Notes: generated from the letters alone by a model not told the origin. Shown: positions 1 to 10,440, counted from the first letter of the stretch. The stretch: DNA of 64,000 bases from Leptolyngbya sp. PCC 7375 (GCF_000316115.1 NZ_JH993797.1:1102486-1166485); one strand, 5' to 3'. Translations and numbers: made by a program.

Positions 1-746
1 GCCAGTTTCCCCAAGTGAGTGCCTGGGATGTGATTCGCAGTCAGCTACAGTTGCTCGATTTTCTAGGTATTGACTGTTTGCATGCTGTGATTGGTGGGTC
101 AATGGGCGGTATGCTGTCGATTTTGTTAGCCACCCGCTGCCCCCACCGGGTCAAGAATGTTTTGCCCATCGCAACCGGATTAGAAACCACTGTGCTCCAT
201 CGGGTCCATAACTTTGAGCAGATTCTATCGATTCGTAATGATCCCAAATTTCAAGGCGGCGACTACTACGATACAGAGCCACCCAAAGAAGGTTTGTTAT
301 TAGCTCGGATTATTTCCCATAAAACCTTTGTGTCACTGGCCATAATGGAAAAACGGGCACGGCAAGAAATTACGATAGACCAGCCCATCGGGCAGTTTTA
401 CGAACTATCTAACCCGATTGAGTCCTATATGTTCCATCAGGGCAAAAAATTTGCAGAGCGATTTGATGCCAATAGCTATCTACGCATTATGGATATGTGG
501 CAGCGGTTTAGCCTAAATGCACAACAGCCAGCCTTATTTGAAAAATGTGCCCACCAGCAGTATCTGATTTTTAGCGTCGATTCTGATGTTTGTTTTTACC
601 CAGAAGAACAAAAGGTAATTGTCAGGGCATTGAAAGCAGCCCAGATGAATGTGAAACACATTACAGTGCATTCTGATAAAGGCCATGATTCCTTTTTGCT
701 AGAGCCAGATCTCTATGCACCGTATATCCAGTTTGTTTTAGATTGA
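1..746 (+). CDS. Homoserine O-acetyltransferase (MetX)-like alpha/beta hydrolase, 5' end cut off
   Basis: The reading frame is open from base 3 and has no start in the window, so the gene begins upstream; 247 C-terminal residues are visible. The first visible residues (FPQVSAWD, then a run leading into LLDFLGI) resemble the conserved block before the nucleophile in the MetX family. The nucleophile elbow GGSMGG follows at about bases 92-109. Near the end, SDKGHDSFL carries the expected catalytic His, and an Asp in FSVDSD is a plausible third triad member. MetX enzymes acylate L-homoserine for methionine synthesis in the cytoplasm. The family also contains relatives with other acyl acceptors, so the substrate is not certain. 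The next gene is convergent, so this is the end of its transcription unit. Confidence 0.7.
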   Translation, partial: QFPQVSAWDVIRSQLQLLDFLGIDCLHAVIGGSMGGMLSILLATRCPHRVKNVLPIATGLETTVLHRVHNFEQILSIRNDPKFQGGDYYDTEPPKEGLLLARIISHKTFVSLAIMEKRARQEITIDQPIGQFYELSNPIESYMFHQGKKFAERFDANSYLRIMDMWQRFSLNAQQPALFEKCAHQQYLIFSVDSDVCFYPEEQKVIVRALKAAQMNVKHITVHSDKGHDSFLLEPDLYAPYIQFVLD

Positions 747-788
747 GACCATGCCACATTTTTAGGGCAATAGGCTGCGAGAACCTGA

Positions 789-3700
789 TCAGCTCCGTGG
801 TCTGTACTTATAAAAATGCGTTTCCTCTAATTTGCCATAGTTGGGATCAGATGGATTATTAAAGTAATCCCAAACCCATCGTTGCACTTCAAATGCAGTA
901 ATCCTGTTTTCTCCCTGGGCTTTCTGATTATGCACATCACCAAACGCCTGGAGTAGGCTGTCGCACTTTTTAACCTTGGCAGTAACCTCCTGATGACAGT
1001 CTCTAAAGGTTAGACGATAGCGAGTATTCATGGGTGCATAGATAAATTTATGAGTCGGCTCATGCACCTTTTCCCCAGAATCATAATGGGCAATCAGCTT
1101 ATTGTAGCCAACCATACCTGAGTCGTCATAGCCAGAGAACATTTGGAGAGAGGTTAGTGGGTAGTACTCCCGATGCTTCACCCAGATAAATGACATGGTA
1201 ACAATCAGCACCGAAACTAAAATCGGATAGAAAAATATCCGCTTGGGACGTAAGGTCTCTCCTTTAGGGGAGTTACTCTGGGCAAACTTAAACCAGCCAC
1301 GCCTATTCAACCAACGACGGATCGCCGTGTAATCATAAAAGATTAGCTGCACCAGAATTAAGTCAAAGAAGACAATATTTTGCAGAAAGATAATGCCCAC
1401 ATGCATTGCAGCCATCGCAGCTGGCATGATCCAGCGGGCCCAGCGGGAGAAGAGAACTAAACCATAGGCCAGCTCACCATATATCCCCAAAAAGCCCAAA
1501 AAGCCAAACACAATGTCAGGGGCATGAACCAAATGTAGGGAAATAGTCCAGTCAGTTTGCAGTGGCTCTAACGTGGTAGAGAGTAGTTTGGACTTGAGGT
1601 TCTGGGGAGCCCACCAGTAGAATCCAGAGAAGTAAATCTTACTCAGCCCGGCCTGAATATACGAAACCCCCAAAATTAGCCAACAAGCATAGCGTGCCCA
1701 AGCATAAATTGGCGCGGGTTCATCGGCGACGGGTACGGGCTCACCGCGCCGCTGTTTTAACCAGCGATCAACCGATAGCGCATCATTACACGGTGCAAAG
1801 GATAGGACGGCCAGCAGGTAAACGGGGAGCAGCCCAGTGTGGTAAAACCAGGTGTACTGTCGTAGAATACCGCCCAAAACCAGATAGAACAGGGCTCCCA
1901 ATGGCAGTACCCAGCGAGTCTTAAAGCCGATGGTACCTAAGATCAGTATAAGAGCCGTGATCCACTCAAAAAGCTGGAGGCTGGGCTGATGACGAGAGAA
2001 CGCCTCAAATCCAGGAATATTGTAGAAATAATCCATCACCCCCATGGAATGGCGAATCTCGATCGGCAGGAGGGCGCTGCTAGGCAGATCCTCCATCCAC
2101 AGGGTCATGAGTACCAGAGTGCCGCAGCTAACAATGCGAATTGCGGCCAACGATTCGGCAGTGGTTTCGGGGACAAAACGTCGGGCAAACCAGGGGCTGG
2201 TGACCAGCCAGGAAACGGCGGCAAAGCCCAGGCAGATAAAGAAGCCATTTTCTGCCGACTGTTGCGGTGCAAACAGCCGTTCAAAGGCAACCCAGCCGAC
2301 TGCGCCCACCACACCCGCTATACAAATGATTAAGCGAATGTTACGGGTGGAGATGCGCTCAAACGAAATCCGCTTGAACAGGGCAATACCGCTGGCTGCC
2401 AAGATTGCCAGTACCCCAAAACCGGTTAGCTTACGCTTGTTCAGACGCAGATACAGGCCCACGGTTTCCGGCGTACTGGGGGCAGCAATCTGAGCGATCT
2501 TGAGCCGAGGTACAGACAGTACGTCCCAGTTCTCACCGCCGTCAGTTGAACGATAGATGGCGGTGTCAACAGCCCCAAAACCAAAGATGGTGTTATCTTC
2601 TGCATAGTTTGGAGAAAACTGAAGCGCCCGGCCCGCACAGGGAACATGGGTATATCGTGAGAACGCCAGATTGGGATCGCCGATGGCCTTAAATGAATTG
2701 CCTCCATCTTCACTTTTGAACAGACCCCGTCCGCGAACGCTAGCGATCACAGTTTTATCGTTGGCGTAATTGGGGGAGATATCCACCGCTTCGATAAAGG
2801 GATTGGCTCCATAGCCTTTACCATCTAGATGTTCCCAAGTTTTGCCTCCATCTTCAGTGCGATATAGGCCCTTGCCTGACGCCACAAATAGGGTCTGATC
2901 GCTAGCAACGTTAGGAGAAACAGCTATCTGTGCGAACGGTAGCTCTTCTAAATCAGTATTCTCTGTTAACAGCGACCACTTCTGACCGGCATTCTCACTT
3001 TTATAAACACCGCGAATTCCCGTGTTAAAAAGGGTCTGATCATTGGCAAAGTCAGGTGAGATCACCAGGGATGGGGAATCATTGCCCAGTTGCTTGTCTA
3101 GCTGGCCGACACGTTCATAGGTTTTACCGGCATCTTGAGACCGGAAGACAAGGCCCTTTTGGTTGGTACTAAAGACAGTTTGATCCGCCTTAAAGTTGGG
3201 GGAAACGCCCAGACTGACACCTCGGACTTCCTGACTTAATGGATGCACAGACCAGTTCTGACCACCGTTGGCTGAACGTAGAATTTTAGTGTAGAGAATC
3301 GATGAAAAGAGGGTTTGATCGTCGGCGTAGTTGCTAGAAAGGGCAATGTCAAAAAAGCGGCGGGGATCTTGCTCACTAGTGGCTGCATCCAAGGGCTTAA
3401 AGCTATTGGTAAATAGAGGCAGGTGTAGTCCCTCGTTAATGCTTTGCCAGGTGTTACCGGCATCATTACTGATGTATAGCTCGCCTACGTAGGTTGCGAT
3501 CGCAACCGTCTGATCCTCAGCAAATGTGGGCGATACCGCCATACTGACCACAGTGCCCAAGGACAGCACCTCTAGCTGCTCCCACTGTTGGCCATTGTCC
3601 TGACTGCGAAATAGTCCATCAAACCCACCCAAAAACAACGTACTGTCTTTGACATAGCCAGGGGAAACAGCCAACTCCTCAAAATGAGGCACCGCCATGT

Positions 3701-4607
3701 CGTCGGCTTGCTGATCCCGAGTCAATCCCTGGGCCAGGGGAATCCACACCTTCTCTGTAGGATCCCACTGCCACGTGCCAGCTTCCCATGTGGATAGCCA
3801 TAGGGTACCGTCAGGAGTAAACGCCAGATCCTGAGTGCGCAGATCCAAGAGGCCATCACTTACAGGAGAAAAAGACTTGGCATTATCAGTGGATTGATAA
3901 ACACCGTCCGACTCAGTACCAACGTAAATGACTGATGGGCCAACGGCAATTGCTTCAACAATACCGGTGTCTGGTATCTGAGTGAGCGTTGTCCAGGTAA
4001 CGCCATTGTCTTCCGAGCGCCAAATCTGCCCCTGATCATCCCCAAGCAGCAAGAATTGATTCTCTGGATCAAACGCCAATTCAGTGGCTGCAACATTGGC
4101 CAATACCATCGACCACTGCTCTCCACCATTGTCTGTGCGGTAGAGACGACCATCATGACTTTGAGTAAAGGCTAGCTGGGCATTCACAGGAGACGCCTCA
4201 ACCCACTGTAAATCCAGATCATCTAGACCTGCATTAAAGGGTTTCCACGTATTACCGCCATCCTTGGAACCATAGATGCCATCTCCAGCTGTTGTCAGGT
4301 AGAGAGCTGACTGATCGCCAGGGGCAATGGCCAGGGCCACTAAAGCCTCGTGATTATCCAGACCATTATTCAAACGAAACCAGGTCTCACCCTGGTCTTT
4401 GGACCGTAGTAGATTTTTACGAACCAGCGCATAGACCGTACTGTCTTGCTCATAGTTGGGTGAAACAACGACCTGTGGAACAACATCATGGGGCCGATGG
4501 GCATACGCTGGTGGCACCCCCATGTTCCACGCCACCAGAATTACCAGGAGGCAGACTATCCAAGAAAACAGAGCTTTTGAAATCGTAGAGGACCAGCGAG
4601 TAATCAT
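789..4607 (-). CDS. Large membrane protein: 13 Asp-box (BNR/Ycf48-like) repeats fused to an HTTM-like multi-pass domain
   Basis: This protein has about 1,272 residues if it starts at the ATG at 4607, followed by a signal-like hydrophobic stretch ending PPAYAHR. The frame stays open to 4682, with another ATG at 4643 and a TTG at 4682, and no strong ribosome site decides between them. The first 740 or so residues carry about 13 repeats of the type S/T-x-D-x-G-x-x-W/F (for example SKDGGNTW, TEDGGKTW, STDGGENW), which marks a beta-propeller of the BNR/sortilin/Ycf48 kind, probably exported. The last 500 residues form many membrane helices. A segment with QAGLSKIYFSGFYWW resembles HTTM domains, the bacterial relatives of vitamin K-dependent gamma-carboxylase. 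Function is unknown; an exported propeller joined to a membrane enzyme-like domain is what can be seen. It is convergent with the MetX-like gene. Confidence 0.7.
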   Translation of the reverse strand: MITRWSSTISKALFSWIVCLLVILVAWNMGVPPAYAHRPHDVVPQVVVSPNYEQDSTVYALVRKNLLRSKDQGETWFRLNNGLDNHEALVALAIAPGDQSALYLTTAGDGIYGSKDGGNTWKPFNAGLDDLDLQWVEASPVNAQLAFTQSHDGRLYRTDNGGEQWSMVLANVAATELAFDPENQFLLLGDDQGQIWRSEDNGVTWTTLTQIPDTGIVEAIAVGPSVIYVGTESDGVYQSTDNAKSFSPVSDGLLDLRTQDLAFTPDGTLWLSTWEAGTWQWDPTEKVWIPLAQGLTRDQQADDMAVPHFEELAVSPGYVKDSTLFLGGFDGLFRSQDNGQQWEQLEVLSLGTVVSMAVSPTFAEDQTVAIATYVGELYISNDAGNTWQSINEGLHLPLFTNSFKPLDAATSEQDPRRFFDIALSSNYADDQTLFSSILYTKILRSANGGQNWSVHPLSQEVRGVSLGVSPNFKADQTVFSTNQKGLVFRSQDAGKTYERVGQLDKQLGNDSPSLVISPDFANDQTLFNTGIRGVYKSENAGQKWSLLTENTDLEELPFAQIAVSPNVASDQTLFVASGKGLYRTEDGGKTWEHLDGKGYGANPFIEAVDISPNYANDKTVIASVRGRGLFKSEDGGNSFKAIGDPNLAFSRYTHVPCAGRALQFSPNYAEDNTIFGFGAVDTAIYRSTDGGENWDVLSVPRLKIAQIAAPSTPETVGLYLRLNKRKLTGFGVLAILAASGIALFKRISFERISTRNIRLIICIAGVVGAVGWVAFERLFAPQQSAENGFFICLGFAAVSWLVTSPWFARRFVPETTAESLAAIRIVSCGTLVLMTLWMEDLPSSALLPIEIRHSMGVMDYFYNIPGFEAFSRHQPSLQLFEWITALILILGTIGFKTRWVLPLGALFYLVLGGILRQYTWFYHTGLLPVYLLAVLSFAPCNDALSVDRWLKQRRGEPVPVADEPAPIYAWARYACWLILGVSYIQAGLSKIYFSGFYWWAPQNLKSKLLSTTLEPLQTDWTISLHLVHAPDIVFGFLGFLGIYGELAYGLVLFSRWARWIMPAAMAAMHVGIIFLQNIVFFDLILVQLIFYDYTAIRRWLNRRGWFKFAQSNSPKGETLRPKRIFFYPILVSVLIVTMSFIWVKHREYYPLTSLQMFSGYDDSGMVGYNKLIAHYDSGEKVHEPTHKFIYAPMNTRYRLTFRDCHQEVTAKVKKCDSLLQAFGDVHNQKAQGENRITAFEVQRWVWDYFNNPSDPNYGKLEETHFYKYRPRS

Positions 4608-5528
4608 CTCTTTTATTAAAAACCTCGTTATCGAGAACCCCATCACATTCAAGTCAGAATCTATGTCAAGCAACGTTGTCAAATATATAAGTCTGCACTG
4701 CTCTATACCATTTGAACTGGAAGGGAATAGCGTGAATTACGAGAAACCTCAAACGGTTAAATAACTGTCAAGATCCAAAAGTACAACCTTCTAAACAGGA
4801 GGTCGATACTAGCTATAAAACTATGATCTAACAGCTTTACTCAACTCTATAGAGGCTCAGCACCATAGATTCACCGCTAAACGACCAGTCAGGACTTCTA
4901 CGTCAGACATTTGTGGACTATCTGCGAGTAATATCTAGAACAGAGTAAACTTTATAAAGATGTAAAAGTACTCATAAAGTACTTACGATGAAGGATACTG
5001 CCTACTGAGATGATGGAAACTAACTAGTGGACGTATTTACATAAAATTTATATTACACACAAGATCTACGTAAATTCTCTACTCTCACCTCACAAGCTGA
5101 GTAAGATTTAAACAATTGTAACAATGTAGTACGACAGGAATACCCGCAAACAGAGTGAAGAAAATAGCGAGAGACTTAATGAGACAGAGGTAATCGAACG
5201 AATTTTCCAGTTTGTTGATGCTCCGAACGCACTTGACAACATCCATGCACATCGACTGCTAAAAATTGATCGGTTGTGAGGCAAAGGCTACCTGCTCTGC
5301 GGATGATGGGCAACGTTAGCTACGAAGTGCTTGTGGTGCACATTCATAATGCAGGAAATCACACCTAGGGTTTCAGTATTTTTGCTTGGTTGTAGAGATG
5401 GTTTATCAGGAACTCACAATTGCTGATAATTGTTATTCAGTCAAAGTACGAATTCCGATTATGATTCTAACCTATATTGTAGGTATAACCCAGAAAATAT
5501 CTAAATATTAGGCATATAACAACCTGTC
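4608..5528. other. AT-rich intergenic region without an intact gene
   Basis: About 920 bases separate two divergent genes. I see no convincing intact ORF. A short stretch around 5180-5280 can be read as protein-like residues in one frame before stops interrupt it, which could be a decayed gene, but I cannot name it. The rest is AT-rich and presumably holds the two divergent promoters. Confidence 0.4.
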
Positions 5529-8198
5529 ATGAGATGTAAGATTCAATCGTTTCTAGCCCTTGGCTTTGAGGAGGTTTCTGTTTCAGAAAAAAACCCACGA
5601 GAACTCCGAGAAGACATTGGATTTTACAGCACCATTATCCACACTCTACCCGATCTCATATGGTTGAAAAATTCTGATGGTAGGTATCTAGCCTGCAATC
5701 ATCGTTTCGAAGATTTTTTCGGAGCCTCTGAACAAGAGATACTTGATAAGACCGATTACGATTTTGTGAATACTAAGTTGGCAGACCTATTGCGAGAGTA
5801 CGACCAAGCAGTAATGCTGACAGGCTCCTCATCCATAAACGAAGAATGGATGACCTTTGCCAAAGATGGACACCGCGAGCTTCTGGAAATAAGAAGGCTT
5901 CCCATGTATGACAACAATGGGGACCTGATCGGCGTACTAGGTATTGGACACAATATTACTGCCCGTAGAGAATCAGAGGAAAAACTTCAGAAAAGTGAGG
6001 AGCGGTTTTCCCTGGCTATGCGCGGAGCCAATGATGGGCTTTGGGATTGGAACTTAGAAACAAATGAAGTCTATTATTCACCACGCTGGAAAAGCATGCT
6101 GGGGTATCAAAATGATGAACTGACCAATGATTTAAATGCTTGGCAAAGCCTGGTTCATCCAGATGATAAAGACAGGGTTTTGAAAATGGTTCAAGATTAC
6201 TTGGTCGGTAAAGTTGAGTCATTTGATATTGAAATGCGTATGCAGCATAAAGCAGGGCATGAAATTTTTGTGCTATCCCGTGCATTTCTTGTACATCGTA
6301 ATTCTGATGGAAAAGCAGTTCGTCTGGTAGGTACCCACGTTGATATAACAGCCCGAAAGAAAACAGAAGTATTTGATGACAAAAATGCCGAAATTCTGGA
6401 GATGATCGCCACCGGGAAACCCGCATCAGAGATCTATCCAGAAATCGCATTAATGTATGAAGCACGTCATCCTGGATTACGCTGCTCAATGCTTGAATTA
6501 CAAGATGGTCGACTCATGCATGGAGGAGCCCCAAGTCTGCCAAAGGAATACTGCGACGCAGTTCACGGTCTAAAAAACGGCCCTAATGTAGGCTCATGTG
6601 GCACATCGACTTATACCGGCAAGCGTGTTCTTGTTGAGAATATTGAAACAGATCCAAAATGGGCCGAAATCAAACATGTGGCGCTTCCCCATGGCATGCG
6701 TTGTTGTTGGTCTGAACCGATTAAAAACTCCTCAGGCATGGTATTAGGAGCATTTGGCATGTATTATGACCACCCCGCGCTGCCCAATGAAGAGGAGTCA
6801 AACGATCTTAAGTCTGCAGCAAGGCTAGCTGGGATTGTTATGGAGCGAGACCAAGCCCAGAAGCGTATACGAGAATTAGCGTATACTGATGAACTAACAG
6901 GGCTTGCCAGTCGTGCTAGCTTCTATCAAAATCTTGAAGCATCGATCCAACGTTCTGATAGAAATATCTCTCGTCTGGGTCTTCTATATATCGACTTAGA
7001 TAATTTTAAGAGTGTGAATGACAGTTTAGGGCATGATGCTGGCGACTTACTGCTCCAGGAAATTGCCAAGCGACTGCAAGCGGTCACCCGTGAAATTGAT
7101 TTTGTCGCACGCCTTGGTGGTGATGAATTCTGTATTCTTGTGCATGATGTAGAGGATGATTATGCTGCTGCCCATATGGCTCAACGTTGCCTTGACGTGA
7201 TCTCAAAGCCAGTCGAACTATCGGCTAGGAAATTCACTCCTGCTTGCAGTATTGGAATTGCTCACTACCCTAATGATGGAAAAGACCTCTCAACCTTAAT
7301 AAAAGCAGCTGATACTTCACTTTATGCTGCGAAGGAACGTGGAAAAAATCAGTATGCGTTCTATAAGTCTAAGCTGACTCAAAAAGCAGAGTATCAGTTT
7401 CGCGTAGAACAAAATTTAAGGGAGGCAGTCGAAAAACAGCAGTTGTCACTGGTTTATCAACCTCAGATTCAGATACTCACTGGCAACATTATTGGTGTTG
7501 AAGCATTATCACGCTGGAATCATCCACAATTAGGTCAGATTTCGCCCATCGAATTTATTGCCACAGCCGAAAGAATAGGCATGATTAAGCCCCTGACCGA
7601 ATGGGTGTTGACAACAGCTTGCAATCAAGCGGTTGCCTGGAAGAAGGCAGGTCTGCCAGCCATTCGCATGGCAGTTAATATTTCTCCCATCCATTTTCTT
7701 GATAAGGATTTTGTGTCATTAATTAAGCGTGTTATTGATGAGACAGGAATGGTCCCATCGGAACTAGAGCTGGAGGTTACTGAGAGTGTTGTGCAGACGG
7801 ATCAACAGAATCTCTCAATTTTTCGAGAGTTGAAAGATCTAGGTGTACTACTGGCAATCGATGATTTTGGGACGGGGTATTCATCCTTTGCATCTCTCAA
7901 ACACCTGACGGTTGATTGTCTGAAAATTGATAAATATTTCATTAATGATATGCTAATCAATAATAAATCAAGGGTCTTGATTGGCTCCATGATAGAAATG
8001 TGCCGCAATCTAGAACATAAGATTATTGTCGAAGGTGTGGAGACTGCGGAGCAATATTATACACTTCAAAAATTTGGTTGTGAGACTGCACAAGGTTATC
8101 TGTTTAGCAAACCCGTCAGTTCCGCTGAAATATCAAAACTTCTGAATCGTAATATTATTAATGGAAGTAGTATGTGGTCTAATGCCATCACCCCTTGA
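5529..8198 (+). CDS. Cyclic-di-GMP signalling protein, PAS-PAS-GAF-GGDEF-EAL
   Basis: This is an 889-residue cytoplasmic signalling protein with no clear membrane helix. Two PAS domains lie at roughly 28-150 and 155-280 (the first ends GIGHNITARR, the second VGTHVDITARK). A GAF domain follows at about 290-440, then the GGDEF diguanylate cyclase and the EAL phosphodiesterase. The GGDEF motif is intact at residues 530-534, and an inhibitory-site RxxD (REID, 521-524) sits exactly five residues before it. The EAL signature (E658-A-L-SRW) and the downstream EVTES, DDFGTGYSS, KIDK and VEGVET motifs are also intact. Both synthesis and breakdown of cyclic-di-GMP are therefore possible; which one dominates cannot be told from sequence. 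Cys residues in the GAF domain (such as RCCW) do not make a clear bilin site. The start at 5529 has no strong ribosome site. Confidence 0.9.
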   Translation: MRCKIQSFLALGFEEVSVSEKNPRELREDIGFYSTIIHTLPDLIWLKNSDGRYLACNHRFEDFFGASEQEILDKTDYDFVNTKLADLLREYDQAVMLTGSSSINEEWMTFAKDGHRELLEIRRLPMYDNNGDLIGVLGIGHNITARRESEEKLQKSEERFSLAMRGANDGLWDWNLETNEVYYSPRWKSMLGYQNDELTNDLNAWQSLVHPDDKDRVLKMVQDYLVGKVESFDIEMRMQHKAGHEIFVLSRAFLVHRNSDGKAVRLVGTHVDITARKKTEVFDDKNAEILEMIATGKPASEIYPEIALMYEARHPGLRCSMLELQDGRLMHGGAPSLPKEYCDAVHGLKNGPNVGSCGTSTYTGKRVLVENIETDPKWAEIKHVALPHGMRCCWSEPIKNSSGMVLGAFGMYYDHPALPNEEESNDLKSAARLAGIVMERDQAQKRIRELAYTDELTGLASRASFYQNLEASIQRSDRNISRLGLLYIDLDNFKSVNDSLGHDAGDLLLQEIAKRLQAVTREIDFVARLGGDEFCILVHDVEDDYAAAHMAQRCLDVISKPVELSARKFTPACSIGIAHYPNDGKDLSTLIKAADTSLYAAKERGKNQYAFYKSKLTQKAEYQFRVEQNLREAVEKQQLSLVYQPQIQILTGNIIGVEALSRWNHPQLGQISPIEFIATAERIGMIKPLTEWVLTTACNQAVAWKKAGLPAIRMAVNISPIHFLDKDFVSLIKRVIDETGMVPSELELEVTESVVQTDQQNLSIFRELKDLGVLLAIDDFGTGYSSFASLKHLTVDCLKIDKYFINDMLINNKSRVLIGSMIEMCRNLEHKIIVEGVETAEQYYTLQKFGCETAQGYLFSKPVSSAEISKLLNRNIINGSSMWSNAITP

Positions 8199-9237
8199 CG
8201 ACTTAGCAATGACTGCAAAGAAATAATTGGCAATGCTACCGGCTGTGATAGTCTAATTCCCTTTCCAGAGTTCTATAGAAAATATAGCGTTGCTGATCCT
8301 CGGAAAGATTTAATTTGGAAAATACCGGTGTAGGGCAATCTTGTTAGATCGATTCATCCCCTAAATCAGCAACGGCAACAATACAAAGACACCTTGATGG
8401 TCCATGGCGAGACGTTCTAAGCAGGTCATGGGTAATAACTCAATGCCATAAACTTTTTCGTATCATGCATACTACACAATATATCTGCAATGGATTTGTG
8501 TATCTTTGTATAAGAACAGACGGGTGATGTGTGGTATGGCTGGGATCAGACTTTTAGGGCACACGATCGCTACGCATGAAGGCATTTCCAGAGCAGCTAT
8601 AGAGCAGGGGCTTATGGACTAAGCCAAGCGATCGCAACATATCTTGAAAGTATGAGTTGTCTGTTAATCCCATCACTGCTGAAAATACGCATCAATCCTA
8701 CTAAAGCTTTTCCATCCACAATTTTTCGAATGATCTGGAACGCTTCAACTATGTGATCTGATTATTTTCCTTACGTGAAGACACGGAGTTTTGCTTGAGT
8801 CACGCCGCCAAATGACGTACAAAGAATTTGAAAGGCATGAATCATGACTGAATAAAGCATTGCACTTTGCAGCGATTGCTTACCTGAAGCCTCTACCTCT
8901 CAATGAAATGCTAAGTTTCAAAGCAGCACGGTTGTGAGTTCTGCCCTTCCAGATGTGTGTCTATTTCTCTAGTGTGCTGTCCCAGTACCCATAAGCAAAT
9001 TAAGCCCGAACACACAGACGTTTTGAGAACTATCTGAGCGGAAGGCTGACTGTAAGAGATACCTCGCTTACAGCAATAAGTTACTCAGTGAATAGCGAAT
9101 CTCTCTAGATTAAAGGAAACGCCTATCAGTACTGCTACTTGAATGTATCTGCAGCAATTTCAGCAGCTGATTATTTTCTTCAAGCTAACCACTTACTAAA
9201 CAATCACTAATTACTTAGTTTTTTGGAGATGAATCTC
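8199..9237. other. Long intergenic region with one MITE-like repeat and a possible gene remnant
   Basis: About 1 kb without an intact gene. It contains the MITE-like element listed at 8287-8376. Read on the minus strand, a segment around 8640-8760 gives a protein-like stretch of about 45 residues that is broken by stops on its upstream side, so it may be the remnant of a decayed gene or transposon. The last 100 bases before 9238 should hold the promoter of the PEP-CTERM gene. Confidence 0.4.
8287..8376 (+). repeat. MITE-like element, copy 1
   Basis: A short element of about 90 bases with perfect 10-base terminal inverted repeats, CGTTGCTGAT at 8288-8297 and ATCAGCAACG at 8365-8374. Related copies lie at 19002-19091 and, inverted, at 46679-46765. 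All three sit between genes. The copy at 46.7 kb aligns along almost its whole length, including GATCCTCGG and CCCTAAATCA. There is no coding capacity, so this is a non-autonomous mobile element or its relic. Confidence 0.65.
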
Positions 9238-10203
9238 ATGACCACTTCAAGTTTCATAAAAAAGTTATCGATGGCTGCTAGTGGAGCAGCCGTTATGGCT
9301 TTAGGGGCAACGTTTGCGGCACCAGCACAGGCAGTGCCAGTCGCCCCTGGGTTTGACCTTGAGGCAGCAGGTGTCGTGTGGGATGATGTAGAAGACAACG
9401 ACGGGTTCCTCTCGATCGATGACGGTGATACCTCAGACATCGGAGGAGGGGGCGACCATTTTGACGAGGCTCTTGCTGTGCGCATCGGCGGTGAGGCTTA
9501 TGGTGTTCCCGGCAACCTCGATTTGGTTGACACGACGGTTACAGGAACACCCCAGCTACTTGACAATCTAGATGTAACTGTCCAGTTACAGGCAAACACC
9601 GTTAATCCCATTATGCGGCAGCTGGTCGAGATCACTAACAACACTCTTAATGACATCAGCACTGTTGTTCAGTGGATCAACAATACTGGAAACGATTCTA
9701 ACCAACGCAACATTGGCACCAGCAGTGGTGACCTTGCTGAAGGTCTTGATGACCGCTGGATTGTCACCGCCGACAGCAGCGACTTAGCCGAATCAGATAC
9801 AGAAACGAATGCTTGGATACTTTACGGACCTAGTAGTCCCTCAGTGACGACCAGCAACGTCGTTATGTTTGAGAACGAACCCGCCTTTGGCTTTGCAGGG
9901 AGTGAGGGCTTAACTGCTGATTTTAATCTGACTGTAGGAGCTGGAGAAACTAACTATCTGATGTGGTTTGTCGGGATGGCCCCAACTGGCAACGACGGAC
10001 TCTCACTGGCTGCACAATTTGATGATACCGAGACAGACTTCTTCAGTTCCTTGACCAGTGATTTGTCTCAAGAGCAATTGGATAGCATAGTCAATTGGGA
10101 CCTCGCTGAAACTGAATCCGTTCCCGAACCTGGTTCTATTCTTGCTCTCCTATCCTTTGTTGGCATTGGAACAGGTATCCTGAAACGCAATCAAACAGCC
10201 TAG
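9238..10203 (+). CDS. PEP-CTERM sorting domain protein, exported
   Basis: This is a 321-residue exported protein. The ATG at 9238 is chosen because GGAG at 9225-9228 lies nine bases upstream; an in-frame ATG at 9229 is too close to it. A signal peptide with two N-terminal Lys and a small-residue core ends near PAQA. The C-terminus has the classic PEP-CTERM tail: a VPEPGS motif, a hydrophobic helix and a basic end (KRNQ). In this family the tail is recognised by exosortase, which anchors or releases the protein at the outer surface. The middle is acidic and rich in Asp, Asn and Thr, like many surface beta proteins, and I recognise no further domain. A hairpin 195 bases downstream may end the transcript. 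Confidence 0.88.
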   Translation: MTTSSFIKKLSMAASGAAVMALGATFAAPAQAVPVAPGFDLEAAGVVWDDVEDNDGFLSIDDGDTSDIGGGGDHFDEALAVRIGGEAYGVPGNLDLVDTTVTGTPQLLDNLDVTVQLQANTVNPIMRQLVEITNNTLNDISTVVQWINNTGNDSNQRNIGTSSGDLAEGLDDRWIVTADSSDLAESDTETNAWILYGPSSPSVTTSNVVMFENEPAFGFAGSEGLTADFNLTVGAGETNYLMWFVGMAPTGNDGLSLAAQFDDTETDFFSSLTSDLSQEQLDSIVNWDLAETESVPEPGSILALLSFVGIGTGILKRNQTA

Positions 10204-10265
10204 TTATCTGACCCTTGATCACACAGTAAGGAGTAGAAATTAAATAAATTCCACCTAAGCCGGAC

Positions 10266-10307
10266 TTCGACTCCGCTCAGTCCTCTTTCGACTCCGCTCA
10301 GTCCTCT
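10266..10307 (+). repeat. Tandem pair of identical 21-base repeats
   Basis: Two exact copies of a 21-base unit beginning TTCGACTCCGCTCAG lie head to tail at 10266-10286 and 10287-10307. This core is a common dispersed repeat in cyanobacterial intergenic DNA. It lies between the PEP-CTERM gene and its putative terminator. Confidence 0.8.
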
Positions 10308-10398
10308 ATTTATGACGTCGAGGAACGTGGATTTTGTTAATGCCTCTATCCTAAGCACCTAGGTTTGTTAGGTCGTGCTCTTGAAATAACTAAGTAGT

Positions 10399-10440
10399 GC
10401 CCTGATGTCTTGTAAATTCCCAACAAGACATCAGGGCTTT
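10399..10440 (+). terminator. Strong hairpin, probable intrinsic terminator
   Basis: Perfect 15-base arms GCCCTGATGTCTTGT (10399-10413) and ACAAGACATCAGGGC (10423-10437) enclose a nine-base loop and are followed by TTT. It is in position to end transcription from the PEP-CTERM gene. The T-run is short, so it could also act as an mRNA-stabilising hairpin. Confidence 0.6.

Noticed and set aside
1694..2493. Plus-strand ORFs of 76-149 codons
   Set aside because: They lie inside the long minus-strand Asp-box/HTTM-like gene and show no ribosome site or family match.
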